Positions 10,064 to 19,775 of a DNA stretch of 64,000 nucleotides are shown piece after piece (position 1 is the first letter of the stretch; each line of letters starts with the position of its first letter). A model generated the notes under the pieces. The model was not told where the DNA came from. It saw nothing but the letters and a program-made list of their open reading frames with translations, and did no database searches. Position numbers and translations under genes: made by a program. This DNA comes from Gammaproteobacteria bacterium (GTDB lineage: Bacteria; Pseudomonadota; Gammaproteobacteria; Steroidobacterales; Steroidobacteraceae): NCBI GenBank assembly GCA_005878835.1, contig VBMV01000055.1:1-64000 (forward strand), read 5' to 3'.

Positions 10064-11194
10064 ATGTCAGTCACCATTGGCGCGCTGCGCGAGAGCGCGC
10101 CGCGTGAAACGCGGGTCTGCCTGGTCCCGGAGGTGGCCGACAAGCTCACCCGGGAGGGCGCGCGCGTCCTGATCGAGCGCGGCGCAGGCGTGCGCGCCTG
10201 CTTTCCGGACTCTCTTTATAAGGGTGTCAGCTGGGCGGACTCCGCCGCCGGCGTGCTCGCCGCCTCCGACGTGATCCTGACGGTGCAACCGCTGACGCTG
10301 GAGCAGATCGGGCAGCTCAAGCCCGGCGCGGTGGTCATCGGCTTCATGCAGCCGCACGCGCGCGCCGCCGAGGTGCGGGCGCTCAAGGTGCGTGGCGTCA
10401 CGAGCTTCGCCGTGGAGCTGGTGCCGCGCATCTCACGCGCGCAGTCGATGGATGCGCTGTCCTCGCAGGCCGCGATCGCCGGTTACAAGGCGGTGCTGAT
10501 CGCCGCCTCTCACCTGCAGAAGTTCCTCCCCATGCTCACCACCGCCGCCGGCACCATCCGCCCCTCGCAGCTGCTGATCATCGGCGCCGGAGTGGCGGGA
10601 CTGCAGGCGATCGCGACCGCGCGACGCCTGGGCGCCGTGGTCGAGGCCTACGACGTGCGCAGCGCCACCCGCGAGCAGGTGAAGTCGCTCGGCGCGAAGT
10701 TCGTCGACACCGGCGTGAGCGCCGAAGGCAGCGGCGGCTACGCGCGCGAGCTCACCGCCGAGGAGAAGGCCAGGCAGCAGGAGGTGCTGGATGCGCGCAT
10801 CGCCGCGGCGGACGCCGTGATCACCACCGCATCGGTCCCCGGGCGCCCGGCACCGAAGATCATCTCGCGCGCCGCCGTGGAACGCATGCGCGCCGGCTCG
10901 GTGGTGGTCGACATCGCCGCCGAGCAGGGCGGCAATTGCGAGCTCACCAGGCCCGGCGAGGTGCTCGAGCACCAGGGCGTGAAGATCGTCGGACCGGTGA
11001 ATCTGCCCGCCGAGCTCGCCTATAACGCCAGCGAGATGTACGCGCGCAACCTCTACAATTTCCTCAAGCCCGCGCTGGTGAAGGGTGAGCTGGCGATCGA
11101 CTGGAGCGACGAGGTGTTCGCGCAGTCGTGTCTGACGAGCGGCGGACAGATCAAGCACGAACCGACGGCCAAGGCGCTGGAGGGTACGACATGA
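10064..11194 (+). CDS. pntAA: NAD(P) transhydrogenase subunit alpha, catalytic part
   Basis: A 376-residue NAD(H)-binding domain I of the proton-translocating transhydrogenase. It begins with IGALRESAPRETRVCLVP, the alanine-dehydrogenase-like N-terminus. A Rossmann motif IIGAGVAGLQAIATA follows near residue 175, then the RSATREQVKSLGAKFVD segment. The enzyme couples hydride transfer between NADH and NADP to proton movement at the inner membrane and supplies NADPH. In this organism the alpha chain is split: this soluble part and the following small membrane subunit are separate genes. The ATGA overlap with pntAB indicates coupled translation. The start is ATG at 10064 with a GAGGG site. Confidence 0.95.
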   Translation: MSVTIGALRESAPRETRVCLVPEVADKLTREGARVLIERGAGVRACFPDSLYKGVSWADSAAGVLAASDVILTVQPLTLEQIGQLKPGAVVIGFMQPHARAAEVRALKVRGVTSFAVELVPRISRAQSMDALSSQAAIAGYKAVLIAASHLQKFLPMLTTAAGTIRPSQLLIIGAGVAGLQAIATARRLGAVVEAYDVRSATREQVKSLGAKFVDTGVSAEGSGGYARELTAEEKARQQEVLDARIAAADAVITTASVPGRPAPKIISRAAVERMRAGSVVVDIAAEQGGNCELTRPGEVLEHQGVKIVGPVNLPAELAYNASEMYARNLYNFLKPALVKGELAIDWSDEVFAQSCLTSGGQIKHEPTAKALEGTT

Positions 11195-11496
11195 CCGGGA
11201 TGGTGGCGCTGTATATCTTCATGCTCGCGGCGTTCACCGGTTACGAGGTCATCTCGCGTGTGCCGGTGATCCTGCATACCCCGCTCATGTCGGGCTCGAA
11301 TTTCGTGCACGGCATCGTGCTGGTCGGCGCGATGGTCGCGCTCGGTGGTGCGCACACCCCGCTGGAGAAGACCATCGGCTTCATCGGCGTGCTGCTCGGC
11401 GCCGGCAACGCCATGGGCGGTTACGTGGTGACCGAGCGCATGCTGGAGATGTTCAAGTCGAGCGGCGCGCGAGCGGCGCGCCAGAGGCCGCACTGA
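11191..11496 (+). CDS. pntAB: NAD(P) transhydrogenase membrane subunit PntAB
   Basis: A 101-residue hydrophobic protein with three to four membrane segments, starting MTGMVALYIFMLAAF and containing TPLMSGSNFVHGIVLVGA. It is the membrane portion of the split alpha subunit and forms part of the proton channel with PntB. The ATG at 11191 overlaps the pntAA stop by four bases, and the stop overlaps the pntB start by one base. This supports a single three-gene operon with stoichiometric translation. Confidence 0.94.
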   Translation: MTGMVALYIFMLAAFTGYEVISRVPVILHTPLMSGSNFVHGIVLVGAMVALGGAHTPLEKTIGFIGVLLGAGNAMGGYVVTERMLEMFKSSGARAARQRPH

Positions 11497-12884
11497 TGCC
11501 GGGGGGGATTTCCGCCGGCCTGGCGATCCAGGCGAGCTACTTCGTCACCGCGGTGCTGTTCATCATGGGGCTCAAGCGCATGAGCTCCCCGGTCACGGCC
11601 CGCAGCGGCATCCTGTGGGCCGGCGCCGGCATGCTGGTGGCGACGCTCATCACGTTCCTGTACCCGGGAATGTCCAACTACGGGCTGATTCTCCCGGCGA
11701 TGCTCATCGGCGGGGTGCTCGCGTGGTGGAGCGGCAAGCGCGTGGCCATGACCAACATCCCGCAGATGATCGCGCTCTACAACGGCATGGGGGGCGGGGC
11801 GGCGGCGGCGATCGCGGCGGTGGAGCTGTATCGCGGCGGGACCGAGGGCTACGCGAGCACCACGCTCGCGGTGGCCGGCGGCATCATCGGCGCGGTGTCC
11901 TTCAGCGGCAGTTTGATCGCCTTCGGGAAACTGCAGGGTCTGATCACACGCAGCATCCGCTTCCGCGGCCAGCAGCTGCTCAATCTGCTGCTGCTCGCCG
12001 TGGCGCTGGTGCTCGGTGCGCTGGTCGCTGCACAGCTCGACGCCTCGCTCGCCGTGGTCACCGGATTCTTCCTGCTGGCGCTGCTGCTCGGGCTCACCAT
12101 GACGCTGCCGATCGGCGGCGCCGACATGCCGGTCGTCATCTCCCTCTACAACGCGCTCACCGGGCTCGCGGTCGGCCTCGAGGGCTTCGTACTCAACAAC
12201 GCCGCGATGATCATCGCCGGCACGGTGGTGGGCTCGGCCGGTACGCTCCTCACGCAGCTGATGGCGAAGGCCATGAACCGCTCGCTCGGCAACGTGCTGT
12301 TCTCGGGGTTCGGCGACACCGGCACTGCTGCCACCGGCGAGGTCAGCGGGAGCCTGAAGCCCATCGAGGCGAGCGACGCCGGCGTGATGATGGCGTTCGC
12401 CAGTAAAGTGATCGTAGTTCCGGGTTACGGCATGGCGGTGGCGCAGGCCCAGCACAAGGTCTGGGAGCTGTGCCAGCTACTCATCGAGCGCGGCGTGCAG
12501 TTGCGGTTCGCGATCCATCCGGTCGCGGGGCGCATGCCCGGCCACATGAACGTGCTGCTGGCGGAAGCGGGTGTGCCCTACGACCTGATCGCCGATCTCG
12601 ATGAGATCAACGCCGAGTTCGAGACCGCCGACGTCGCGCTCATCATCGGCGCCAACGACGTGGTGAACCCGGTGGCGCGCACCGACAAGTCGAGCCCGAT
12701 CTACGGCATGCCGATCCTGAACGCCGACAAGGCGAAGAACGTCATCGTCATCAAGCGCGGCAAGGGCGCGGGATTCTCCGGCATCGAGAACGCGCTGTTC
12801 TATCTGGACAACACGCGCATGCTGTACGGGGATGGGCAGAAGGCGGCGGCGGAGCTGATCCAGGCGATCAAGGCGGTGGAGTGA
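11496..12884 (+). CDS. pntB: NAD(P) transhydrogenase subunit beta
   Basis: A 462-residue inner-membrane protein. Roughly the first 260 residues hold several hydrophobic helices, with NIPQMIALYNGMGGGAAAA and GGADMPVVISLYNALTG. The C-terminal soluble part is the NADP-binding domain III, with VPGYGMAVAQAQH, the nucleotide loop IHPVAGRMPGHMNVLLAEA and IGANDVVNPVART. It completes the proton channel and the NADP(H) site. The ATG at 11496 shares one base with the pntAB stop. Length and all main motifs are standard for the family. Confidence 0.95.
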   Translation: MPGGISAGLAIQASYFVTAVLFIMGLKRMSSPVTARSGILWAGAGMLVATLITFLYPGMSNYGLILPAMLIGGVLAWWSGKRVAMTNIPQMIALYNGMGGGAAAAIAAVELYRGGTEGYASTTLAVAGGIIGAVSFSGSLIAFGKLQGLITRSIRFRGQQLLNLLLLAVALVLGALVAAQLDASLAVVTGFFLLALLLGLTMTLPIGGADMPVVISLYNALTGLAVGLEGFVLNNAAMIIAGTVVGSAGTLLTQLMAKAMNRSLGNVLFSGFGDTGTAATGEVSGSLKPIEASDAGVMMAFASKVIVVPGYGMAVAQAQHKVWELCQLLIERGVQLRFAIHPVAGRMPGHMNVLLAEAGVPYDLIADLDEINAEFETADVALIIGANDVVNPVARTDKSSPIYGMPILNADKAKNVIVIKRGKGAGFSGIENALFYLDNTRMLYGDGQKAAAELIQAIKAVE

Positions 12885-12896
12885 GGCGCGGGCACC

Positions 12897-13250
12897 GTGC
12901 CCATGTACGAACACCGCCGTCAGCGCCCGCTGCCGCCAGTCGCCTTTGTGGTGCGGTTGCTGCGGCACTTCGCCCTCGCCGCACTGCTGCTCGCGGCTTC
13001 CCTCGGGCTCGGCATATTCGGCTACGAGCACTACGAGCATCTCGAGTGGCATGATGCGTTCGAGAACGCCTGCATGCTGCTGGGCGGCATGGGGCCGGTG
13101 AGCAATCCGCTAACCCCCGCGGGGAAGCTGTTCGCGGGCTGCTACGCGCTGTACGCGGGACTGGTGTTCATCGTGAGCGCGACCATCATCCTGGCCCCGG
13201 TTCTGCACCGCATGCTGCATCTGTTTCATTGCGACGAGCGCGACCCATGA
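12897..13250 (+). CDS. Small membrane protein with two-helix, ion-channel-like layout
   Basis: A 117-residue protein with two hydrophobic helices (about residues 22-42 and 80-105) joined by a short loop holding NACMLLGGMGPVSNPLTPAGK. The layout resembles a minimal two-helix potassium channel subunit. The selectivity signature TxGYG is absent and GGMGP stands in its place, so channel function is only a possibility. The start is GTG at 12897, with an in-frame ATG at 12903. It lies 12 bases after pntB, and its stop overlaps the cyclophilin gene start (ATGA), so it probably belongs to the same transcript. I do not recognise a named family with certainty. Confidence 0.65.
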   Translation: MPMYEHRRQRPLPPVAFVVRLLRHFALAALLLAASLGLGIFGYEHYEHLEWHDAFENACMLLGGMGPVSNPLTPAGKLFAGCYALYAGLVFIVSATIILAPVLHRMLHLFHCDERDP

Positions 13251-14191
13251 GCCATCCACTTCGAGCCCCGGTCGCGGCGTGCGCGGGCCTGGCCCTGGCG
13301 CTGCTGCTTCCGGCGGCGCTGCGCGGCGCGACTCCCGCGGGCGAAGCGCCGCCAAAGCCGCTCACCGGCGCGCAGGTGCTGGCCGCGTCCACGGCCGCGG
13401 ACTGGCGGGCACTCGATCCCTCGAACACCCTCTACCTGGAGCTGCCCGCCGGGCGCGTCGTGATCGAGCTCGCACCATTGTTCGCCCCGCACCACGTCGC
13501 CAACGTCCAGGCGCTCGCCCGCGGGCATTACTTCGATGGCTTGTGGATCATGCGCGCCCAGGACAACTACGTCGTGCAATGGGGCGATCCGGACGGCAAG
13601 AAGCCCGTCGGCGCCGCGCACCGCACCGTGGGCGCGGAGTTCGAGCGCCCGCTGCGGGGTCTGTCGATCACGAGGTTCCCGGACCCGGATACCTATGCGC
13701 CGGACGTCGGATTCGTGGACACCTTTCCGGTCGCCGCCGATGCGGCGATCGGCCGCGCGTGGCTGGTGCACTGCTACGGCATGGTGGGCGCCGGGCGTGA
13801 CAACGACGTCGATAGCGGCGGCGGCACCGAGCTGTACGTGGTGATCGGCCAGGCCCCGAGACACCTGGATCGCAACGTCACACTCCTCGGGCGCGTGGTG
13901 TCGGGCATGGAGCTGCTGTCGGTCATGCCGCGCGGCAGCGGCGCCCTGGGGTTCTACGAGCACCCCGAGCAGCGCACGCCGATCAAGTCCCTGAGGTTGG
14001 CCGCGGATGTGCCGGCCGCGCAGCGCACGGAGCTGGAAGTGCTGCGTACCGACACACCCACTTTTCTCGCCTATGCCGAGGCGCGGCGCAGCCGGCACGA
14101 AGAGTGGTTCAAGGTGCCGGCCGCACGCCTGGACGTGTGCAATCTGCCCATCCCGGCGCGGCCACGCGGCAACGGCGGCGCCGCGAAATAG
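13247..14191 (+). CDS. Periplasmic cyclophilin-type peptidyl-prolyl isomerase
   Basis: A 314-residue protein with a signal peptide ([19 protein letters not shown]). The cyclophilin fold follows from about residue 55: [33 protein letters not shown], then [28 protein letters not shown] and [14 protein letters not shown]. These are the usual beta-barrel strands of the family. About 80 extra C-terminal residues lie beyond the standard barrel, so it is longer than the roughly 190-residue PpiA. The likely role is to speed proline isomerisation in envelope proteins. The ATG at 13247 overlaps the stop of the membrane protein gene by four bases. Confidence 0.88.
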   Translation: MSHPLRAPVAACAGLALALLLPAALRGATPAGEAPPKPLTGAQVLAASTAADWRALDPSNTLYLELPAGRVVIELAPLFAPHHVANVQALARGHYFDGLWIMRAQDNYVVQWGDPDGKKPVGAAHRTVGAEFERPLRGLSITRFPDPDTYAPDVGFVDTFPVAADAAIGRAWLVHCYGMVGAGRDNDVDSGGGTELYVVIGQAPRHLDRNVTLLGRVVSGMELLSVMPRGSGALGFYEHPEQRTPIKSLRLAADVPAAQRTELEVLRTDTPTFLAYAEARRSRHEEWFKVPAARLDVCNLPIPARPRGNGGAAK

Positions 14192-14206
14192 CCCCCGGGG
14201 GCCGGA

Positions 14207-14782
14207 TCAACGGTGCGGCCGCGGCGCCTGGGGCGGCCGCGGCATCTGGCCCTTCTCTCTCCGCTCGCGCGCGTGCTCGATCATCTGCTGGCGCTCGGCG
14301 GGGCTCGCTTTGTGCCATTGCTCGCGCAGCATCTGGCGCCGCGCCGGCGGCAGCTGCTGAAACTTGTGAAAATTCTCCCGCACCCTGGCCTGCTCGTTCG
14401 GCGGCAGTTCCTGGAACTTCTGCCAGCGGCTGCGCAGCGCATGGCGCTCCTCGGGGGGCAGCCCCTGCCAATGCGAAAAGCGCTCGCGCGCCTTGTCACG
14501 CTGCTCGGCGGACATTCCCAGCCAGCGGTCGGAGCCGTGCGCGAGCGCCTGCTGGCGCGCGGGCGGCAGGCTGTCCCACTGGCCTGCGTATCGCGACAGG
14601 AGCTTGCGCTGCTCGGGCGCAAGGCTCGACCAGGCGAGCGGGGCCGGGGGACTGGCACCCGCCGCAGGCGCTTGCTGCGCAACGGTGGGGGCTTGCTGCG
14701 CAACGGCGGGCGCTTGCTGCGCAAACGCGGGAGCTGCCGCAAGCAGCAGCAGGGCGATGCAGGCGCGCGTGGCGTTACTCAT
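14207..14782 (-). CDS. DUF3106 secreted protein
   Basis: A 191-residue protein with a signal peptide ending near APAFA. Then comes a short low-complexity tract with VAQQAP repeated. From residue about 50 there are successive helical repeats rich in W, P, E and R, such as WDSLPPARQQAL, HWQGLPPEERHALR, KFQELPPNEQARVR and KFQQLPPARRQMLR. This is the DUF3106 pattern. Its function is not known; periodic W-x-x-L-P-P-E-x-R repeats suggest a periplasmic binding or stress-sensing role. It is the last gene of the sigma-factor operon and overlaps the previous gene by eight bases, so it may be co-regulated with that sigma factor. Confidence 0.85.
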   Translation of the reverse strand: MSNATRACIALLLLAAAPAFAQQAPAVAQQAPTVAQQAPAAGASPPAPLAWSSLAPEQRKLLSRYAGQWDSLPPARQQALAHGSDRWLGMSAEQRDKARERFSHWQGLPPEERHALRSRWQKFQELPPNEQARVRENFHKFQQLPPARRQMLREQWHKASPAERQQMIEHARERREKGQMPRPPQAPRPHR

Positions 14783-15047
14783 TATTTTTCACTCCCGCTG
14801 CCCTCGGCGGCGGAGGCGGGGTTGCGCGGGGCGGCCGACCCTTCACCAGCCGCTCCGCGCGCGGCGGATCGGCCTGCGCGAGGTAGTCCGGGTTCACCTC
14901 GGCCAGCCGGTCGACGCTTCCCAGGAACTCGAGAAAGCCGGGGTCGGGGTCCGCGGCCTGCGGCGTGCGCGTGTCGTCGCTGTGGGCCAGCGCGCAGGCG
15001 AGCGCCCATACCGCCAGCACCGCGCCGCTCGCGCGAGCTGTACCCAT
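14775..15047 (-). CDS. Small secreted hypothetical protein of the sigma-factor operon
   Basis: A 90-residue product with a signal peptide (SGAVLAVWALACALA) and a short mature part that includes DPGFLEFLGSVDRLAEVNPDYL and a proline-rich end. I do not recognise a curated domain. Similar short proteins are often found between the anti-sigma-like gene and the DUF3106 gene in gammaproteobacteria, which supports a shared envelope function, but none is established. The ATG at 15047 shares one base with the stop of the upstream gene, and the 3' end overlaps DUF3106 by eight bases. Confidence 0.7.
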   Translation of the reverse strand: MGTARASGAVLAVWALACALAHSDDTRTPQAADPDPGFLEFLGSVDRLAEVNPDYLAQADPPRAERLVKGRPPRATPPPPPRAAGVKNNE

Positions 15048-15436
15048 CAGCCGTCGCTCTGGACATTGTCGGTCTGCGCGGTTGCCCATTCATAGAACGG
15101 GCCGTCCCAGCCATCCAGCAGTTCGAGTGCTTCACTGTCAGCCAGCAAATCCATGTCCTCCGCGTGCTGTGCCTCGAGCACCGGGGGCTCGCCGGCGGGC
15201 TGGCGGTGCCACAGCACCACCGCCACGAGCAACGCGGCCGCTGCCGCGCCCACGGTCGGCATGAGTGTCAGGCTGCGCCACCACGCGGGGCGACGCGCGC
15301 CGGCCGCCTCGAGCGCCGCCTGGCGCGCCTGGTTCAGGCGCGAGCGGGTGCGCCCATCGATACGCGACAGGCTCTGCTCGAGCACCACGCGCGCGTTGCG
15401 CTCGAATTGCGTCAGTGGCTCATTCACCGCGCTCAT
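15047..15436 (-). CDS. Membrane-anchored anti-sigma-like/DUF3619-like protein
   Basis: A 129-residue protein with a soluble N-terminal helix bundle (residues about 1-45, VLEQSLSRIDGRTRSRLNQA), one membrane segment near residues 60-80 (VGAAAAALLVAVVLW) and an acidic periplasmic C-terminus with ALELLDGWDGPFYEW. Layout and position directly after a sigma factor gene (four-base overlap) suggest an anti-sigma or regulatory partner. It also resembles DUF3619 proteins. It lacks the HxxxCxxC zinc motif of ZAS-type anti-sigma factors, so the anti-sigma role is inference from context only. Confidence 0.7.
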   Translation of the reverse strand: MSAVNEPLTQFERNARVVLEQSLSRIDGRTRSRLNQARQAALEAAGARRPAWWRSLTLMPTVGAAAAALLVAVVLWHRQPAGEPPVLEAQHAEDMDLLADSEALELLDGWDGPFYEWATAQTDNVQSDG

Positions 15437-16059
15437 ACGTAGAACTCTCCGAGTTGCGCGCGCAGCCTCTGCAGCGCGCGAAAGTAATGCGTCTTGACGC
15501 TGCCCTGCGAGCAGCCCATCGCCGCCGCGGTCTGGGCCACATCCAGTCCCTCCAGCGTGCGCAGCAGAAACGCCTGCTGCTGCCGGCGGGGCAGCTCACC
15601 GAGCGCCTTCTCCAGCGCCCCCACCGCCTGCTCGAGCTCCAGCCGCCGCGGGGGTTGCGGCTCGGGGCTCGGCGCCTGGGCGATGGGATCGGGCTCCTCG
15701 TCGTCCTCGTCGCCGCGAAACGGCAGCCAGGCGATCACCCGTCCGCGCACCGTGCGCCGGCGCTGCATGTCGCGAATGCGGTTCTCGAGAATGCGGTAGA
15801 AGAGCGGCTTCCACTCCTGCGCCGGCCGGTCGGCGTAGGCGCGGGCCAGCTGCAGCATCGCGTCCTGCACGGCATCGAGCGCGTCGTCCTCGTGCCGCAA
15901 CGCCGCTTGTGCGATCTTGAACGCCTTGAGCTCGACGCCGGCCAGGAACTGGTTCAGCGCACGGGATCGGGTCTGGGCTTCAGGGTCCGTCAGGTCCACG
16001 TCGCCGTGTCGTGCGGCCGGCATGCTATAAGGCGACGCGAGCGTAGCAAACCCGGACAT
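15433..16059 (-). CDS. RNA polymerase ECF-type sigma factor
   Basis: About 208 residues. Region 2 is visible as ALRHEDDALDAVQDAMLQLAR with EWKPLFYRILENRIRDMQR. A charged linker follows, then region 4 with ALGELPRRQQQAFLLRTLEG and the helix-turn-helix VAQTAAAMGCSQGSVKTHYFRAL. It directs RNA polymerase to a small regulon. The gene heads an operon with the anti-sigma-like, small secreted and DUF3106 genes. The start is uncertain: ATG at 16059 is given, and a second in-frame ATG at 16023 (MPAARHGD) also fits, with no clear binding site at either. Divergent priA begins at 16134. Confidence 0.9.
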   Translation of the reverse strand: MSGFATLASPYSMPAARHGDVDLTDPEAQTRSRALNQFLAGVELKAFKIAQAALRHEDDALDAVQDAMLQLARAYADRPAQEWKPLFYRILENRIRDMQRRRTVRGRVIAWLPFRGDEDDEEPDPIAQAPSPEPQPPRRLELEQAVGALEKALGELPRRQQQAFLLRTLEGLDVAQTAAAMGCSQGSVKTHYFRALQRLRAQLGEFYV

Positions 16060-16133
16060 GGCCTGTATAACGCGCGCGCGCGCGACCTGGTTGACGGCCA
16101 GGATGAGGCGCAAGCCGCTGATTTGACTTACAC

Positions 16134-18344
<2,211 letters not shown>

Positions 18345-18349
18345 AAGCA

Positions 18350-18358
18350 CCGAAGCGC
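18350..18358. repeat. Left arm of a 9-bp inverted repeat inside the bracketed segment
   Basis: CCGAAGCGC here is the reverse complement of GCGCTTCGG at 19160-19168. Each arm lies exactly five bases inside the nearer 27-bp direct repeat, so the segment carrying the FkbM gene has symmetric ends. A 9-bp match could be chance, but the equal spacing is notable. Confidence 0.5.
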
Positions 18359-18386
18359 CGATGCGCCGTGGCGCTCGGCAACGGTG

Positions 18387-19079
18387 TCAGACCGTGGAGA
18401 ATACTGTGTTGGCTTCCAGTGGCCTGTCGCCCGCCTTGTAACCCAGCGGCGCGAGATTCGCCTTGAGCCACGCATCCGCGGGCTTGGTTTCGACGATGAT
18501 AATCGGACGGCAGCGGCGGATGGTCTCGAGCGCACCCTCGAGAGCAGGTGTCTCGTAACCCTCGACATCGAGGTGGATGATCCCGATCTCGGATGTCCGG
18601 CACAGGTGGTCGATCGACTGAACCTGCGCTGTCACCAGGCGTTCGGGCGCGATCTGGGCCGTCGGCGCCTTCACACTGCTCCAGCCTCCCAGGGATTGAC
18701 CCGCCTCGTCCTTGACGATGATGTCTGCAGTCGACGCCGAACGCCCGAGAGCGCCGCGGAAGAGTTTGACATTGCGCAAACCGTTGATCCTGACGGTCCA
18801 CAGGGAGCTGGCGTGGTTTTCGGGATTGGGTTCTGCCGCATACAGCACGGCATCGGCGACGAGGGCCCGCGAGACGGCGGGCAGAAAGTCCCCAAAAAAC
18901 GCCCCGGCATGCACCACGCTGCGGTCCACGCAATGACGTACGACGAAGTCGATCGTTTCGGGCTCCCACACCTCCCCATTGATGATCTTCCGAGCCGCCG
19001 GTCGCTGCACGGCAGCGCGCGGAACGCAGTAGAACCCGTGAGCATTCTCGGCAATGACGACTTCGGCAGCCGGCAGCAT
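18387..19079 (-). CDS. FkbM family SAM-dependent methyltransferase
   Basis: A 230-residue methyltransferase. The SAM-binding motif region is VVHAGAFFGDFLPAVS, followed by LYAAEPNPEN (acidic residue after the second strand). IGIIHLDVEGYETPALEGA and RPIIIVETKP are hallmark FkbM segments. Members O-methylate sugars or polyketides, and a glycan target is plausible given the polysaccharide genes elsewhere in the window. A strong AAGGAGAG binding site precedes the ATG at 19079. The gene points against priA and argS and is bracketed by a 27-bp duplication of the priA end, so it looks like an inserted cassette. Codon use is somewhat less GC-biased than priA. Confidence 0.85.
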   Translation of the reverse strand: MLPAAEVVIAENAHGFYCVPRAAVQRPAARKIINGEVWEPETIDFVVRHCVDRSVVHAGAFFGDFLPAVSRALVADAVLYAAEPNPENHASSLWTVRINGLRNVKLFRGALGRSASTADIIVKDEAGQSLGGWSSVKAPTAQIAPERLVTAQVQSIDHLCRTSEIGIIHLDVEGYETPALEGALETIRRCRPIIIVETKPADAWLKANLAPLGYKAGDRPLEANTVFSTV

Positions 19080-19159
19080 CGTCTCTCCTTATAACGTACG
19101 CAATTTGCAGCGCCAAGTATGCGTCCGCACCGGATGGACTTGCCCGATAACCCCGCACA

Positions 19160-19168
19160 GCGCTTCGG
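19160..19168. repeat. Right arm of the 9-bp inverted repeat
   Basis: GCGCTTCGG pairs with CCGAAGCGC at 18350-18358. It ends five bases before the right 27-bp direct repeat, mirroring the left side. Confidence 0.5.
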
Positions 19169-19173
19169 GTACA

Positions 19174-19200
19174 GACGTGGATCCGATCGAGCTGTTCTGA
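19174..19200 (+). repeat. 27-bp direct repeat, right copy (duplicated priA 3' end)
   Basis: Exact copy of 18318-18344. It encodes DVDPIELF and a stop in one frame but has no priA sequence in front of it, so it is a detached gene end. It sits at the left edge of the HTH/nucleotidyltransferase gene pair. Confidence 0.95.
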
Positions 19201-19206
19201 GCGCTC

Positions 19207-19248
19207 TTGATTTTTAGATCAACGAGAGTAACTATTTGTTGATGTCAA
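19207..19248. promoter_or_regulatory. Candidate operator of the HTH/nucleotidyltransferase pair
   Basis: Two related AT-rich inverted repeats precede and overlap the start: TTGAT-TTTTAG-ATCAA (19207-19222) and TTGA-TG-TCAA (19239-19248, across the ATG at 19242). The surrounding DNA is otherwise very GC-rich. Such placement fits autorepression by the HTH protein encoded directly downstream, as in toxin-antitoxin operons. This is inference. Confidence 0.45.
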
Positions 19249-19775
19249 AGTCTATCAGTCCGCTGGGGCAGGCCGTGGCCGCCCTCACCCGCCGGGCGCG
19301 AGCGCTCGGATTGACCGATAGCGAGTGGGCGAATCGCGCCGGGCTGTGGCAGGAGACCCTGTCGCGCCTGCGCCGCCGCGAGGCTTGCGATTTCGAAACG
19401 CTGCGCTCACTGGCGCACGCCGTCGGCGCGCGCCTGGGGGTCCTCGAGATGCCGCCGCCCGAGGCTACGCCCGACGGTCATTTCCCGGCGCGTGTGGATC
19501 GGGATTACGAAGAGCGGCTGCTGCAACTGTGCGCCTCGGGCGAGCTCGATGCGGCGCGCTGGGCGAGTGCGGGACCGCGCTTTTTCATGGCCGGCCTTGC
19601 CGTCATGCTCGCGAGCGCGCGCGACCGCGATCGGCGCGGCTTGCTGGCCCTGGCAGAGCGGCTCCACCCCGGCGCGGCCGAGGTGGCGGTCTTCGAGCGC
19701 TGGCTGGCGCGCACCCCCGTGCGACCCACGCGCTTCCTGTCGCTCCTCGATGCCCGTCCCGCACATGCGGCCTGA
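19242..19775 (+). CDS. HTH-domain protein, likely antitoxin partner
   Basis: A 177-residue protein with a Cro/C1-type helix-turn-helix at residues about 24-62 (LTDSEWANRAGLWQETLSRLRRR, broken by the turn, then CDFETLRSLAHAVGARL). The C-terminal part is a helical domain resembling antitoxins paired with nucleotidyltransferases. The next gene overlaps its 3' end and encodes a nucleotidyltransferase-like toxin candidate, so the two look like a type IV or related toxin-antitoxin module. The ATG at 19242 was chosen over two preceding TTG codons because a GAGAG site lies about 13 bases upstream. Confidence 0.7.
   Translation: MSKSISPLGQAVAALTRRARALGLTDSEWANRAGLWQETLSRLRRREACDFETLRSLAHAVGARLGVLEMPPPEATPDGHFPARVDRDYEERLLQLCASGELDAARWASAGPRFFMAGLAVMLASARDRDRRGLLALAERLHPGAAEVAVFERWLARTPVRPTRFLSLLDARPAHAA

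Noticed and set aside
9280-10149. Longer start of the HNH gene
   Set aside because: It would overlap pntAA by over 80 bases on the opposite strand and adds residues outside the family region.
14192-14206. GC-rich palindrome GCCCCCGGGGGC between the cyclophilin and DUF3106 genes as a terminator
   Set aside because: There is no T run on either strand, so it is not a convincing intrinsic terminator.
18345-18386. Insertion sequence remnant around the FkbM gene
   Set aside because: No transposase frame was found and the 27-bp repeat is too long for a normal target duplication. I keep the repeat finding but not an IS call.
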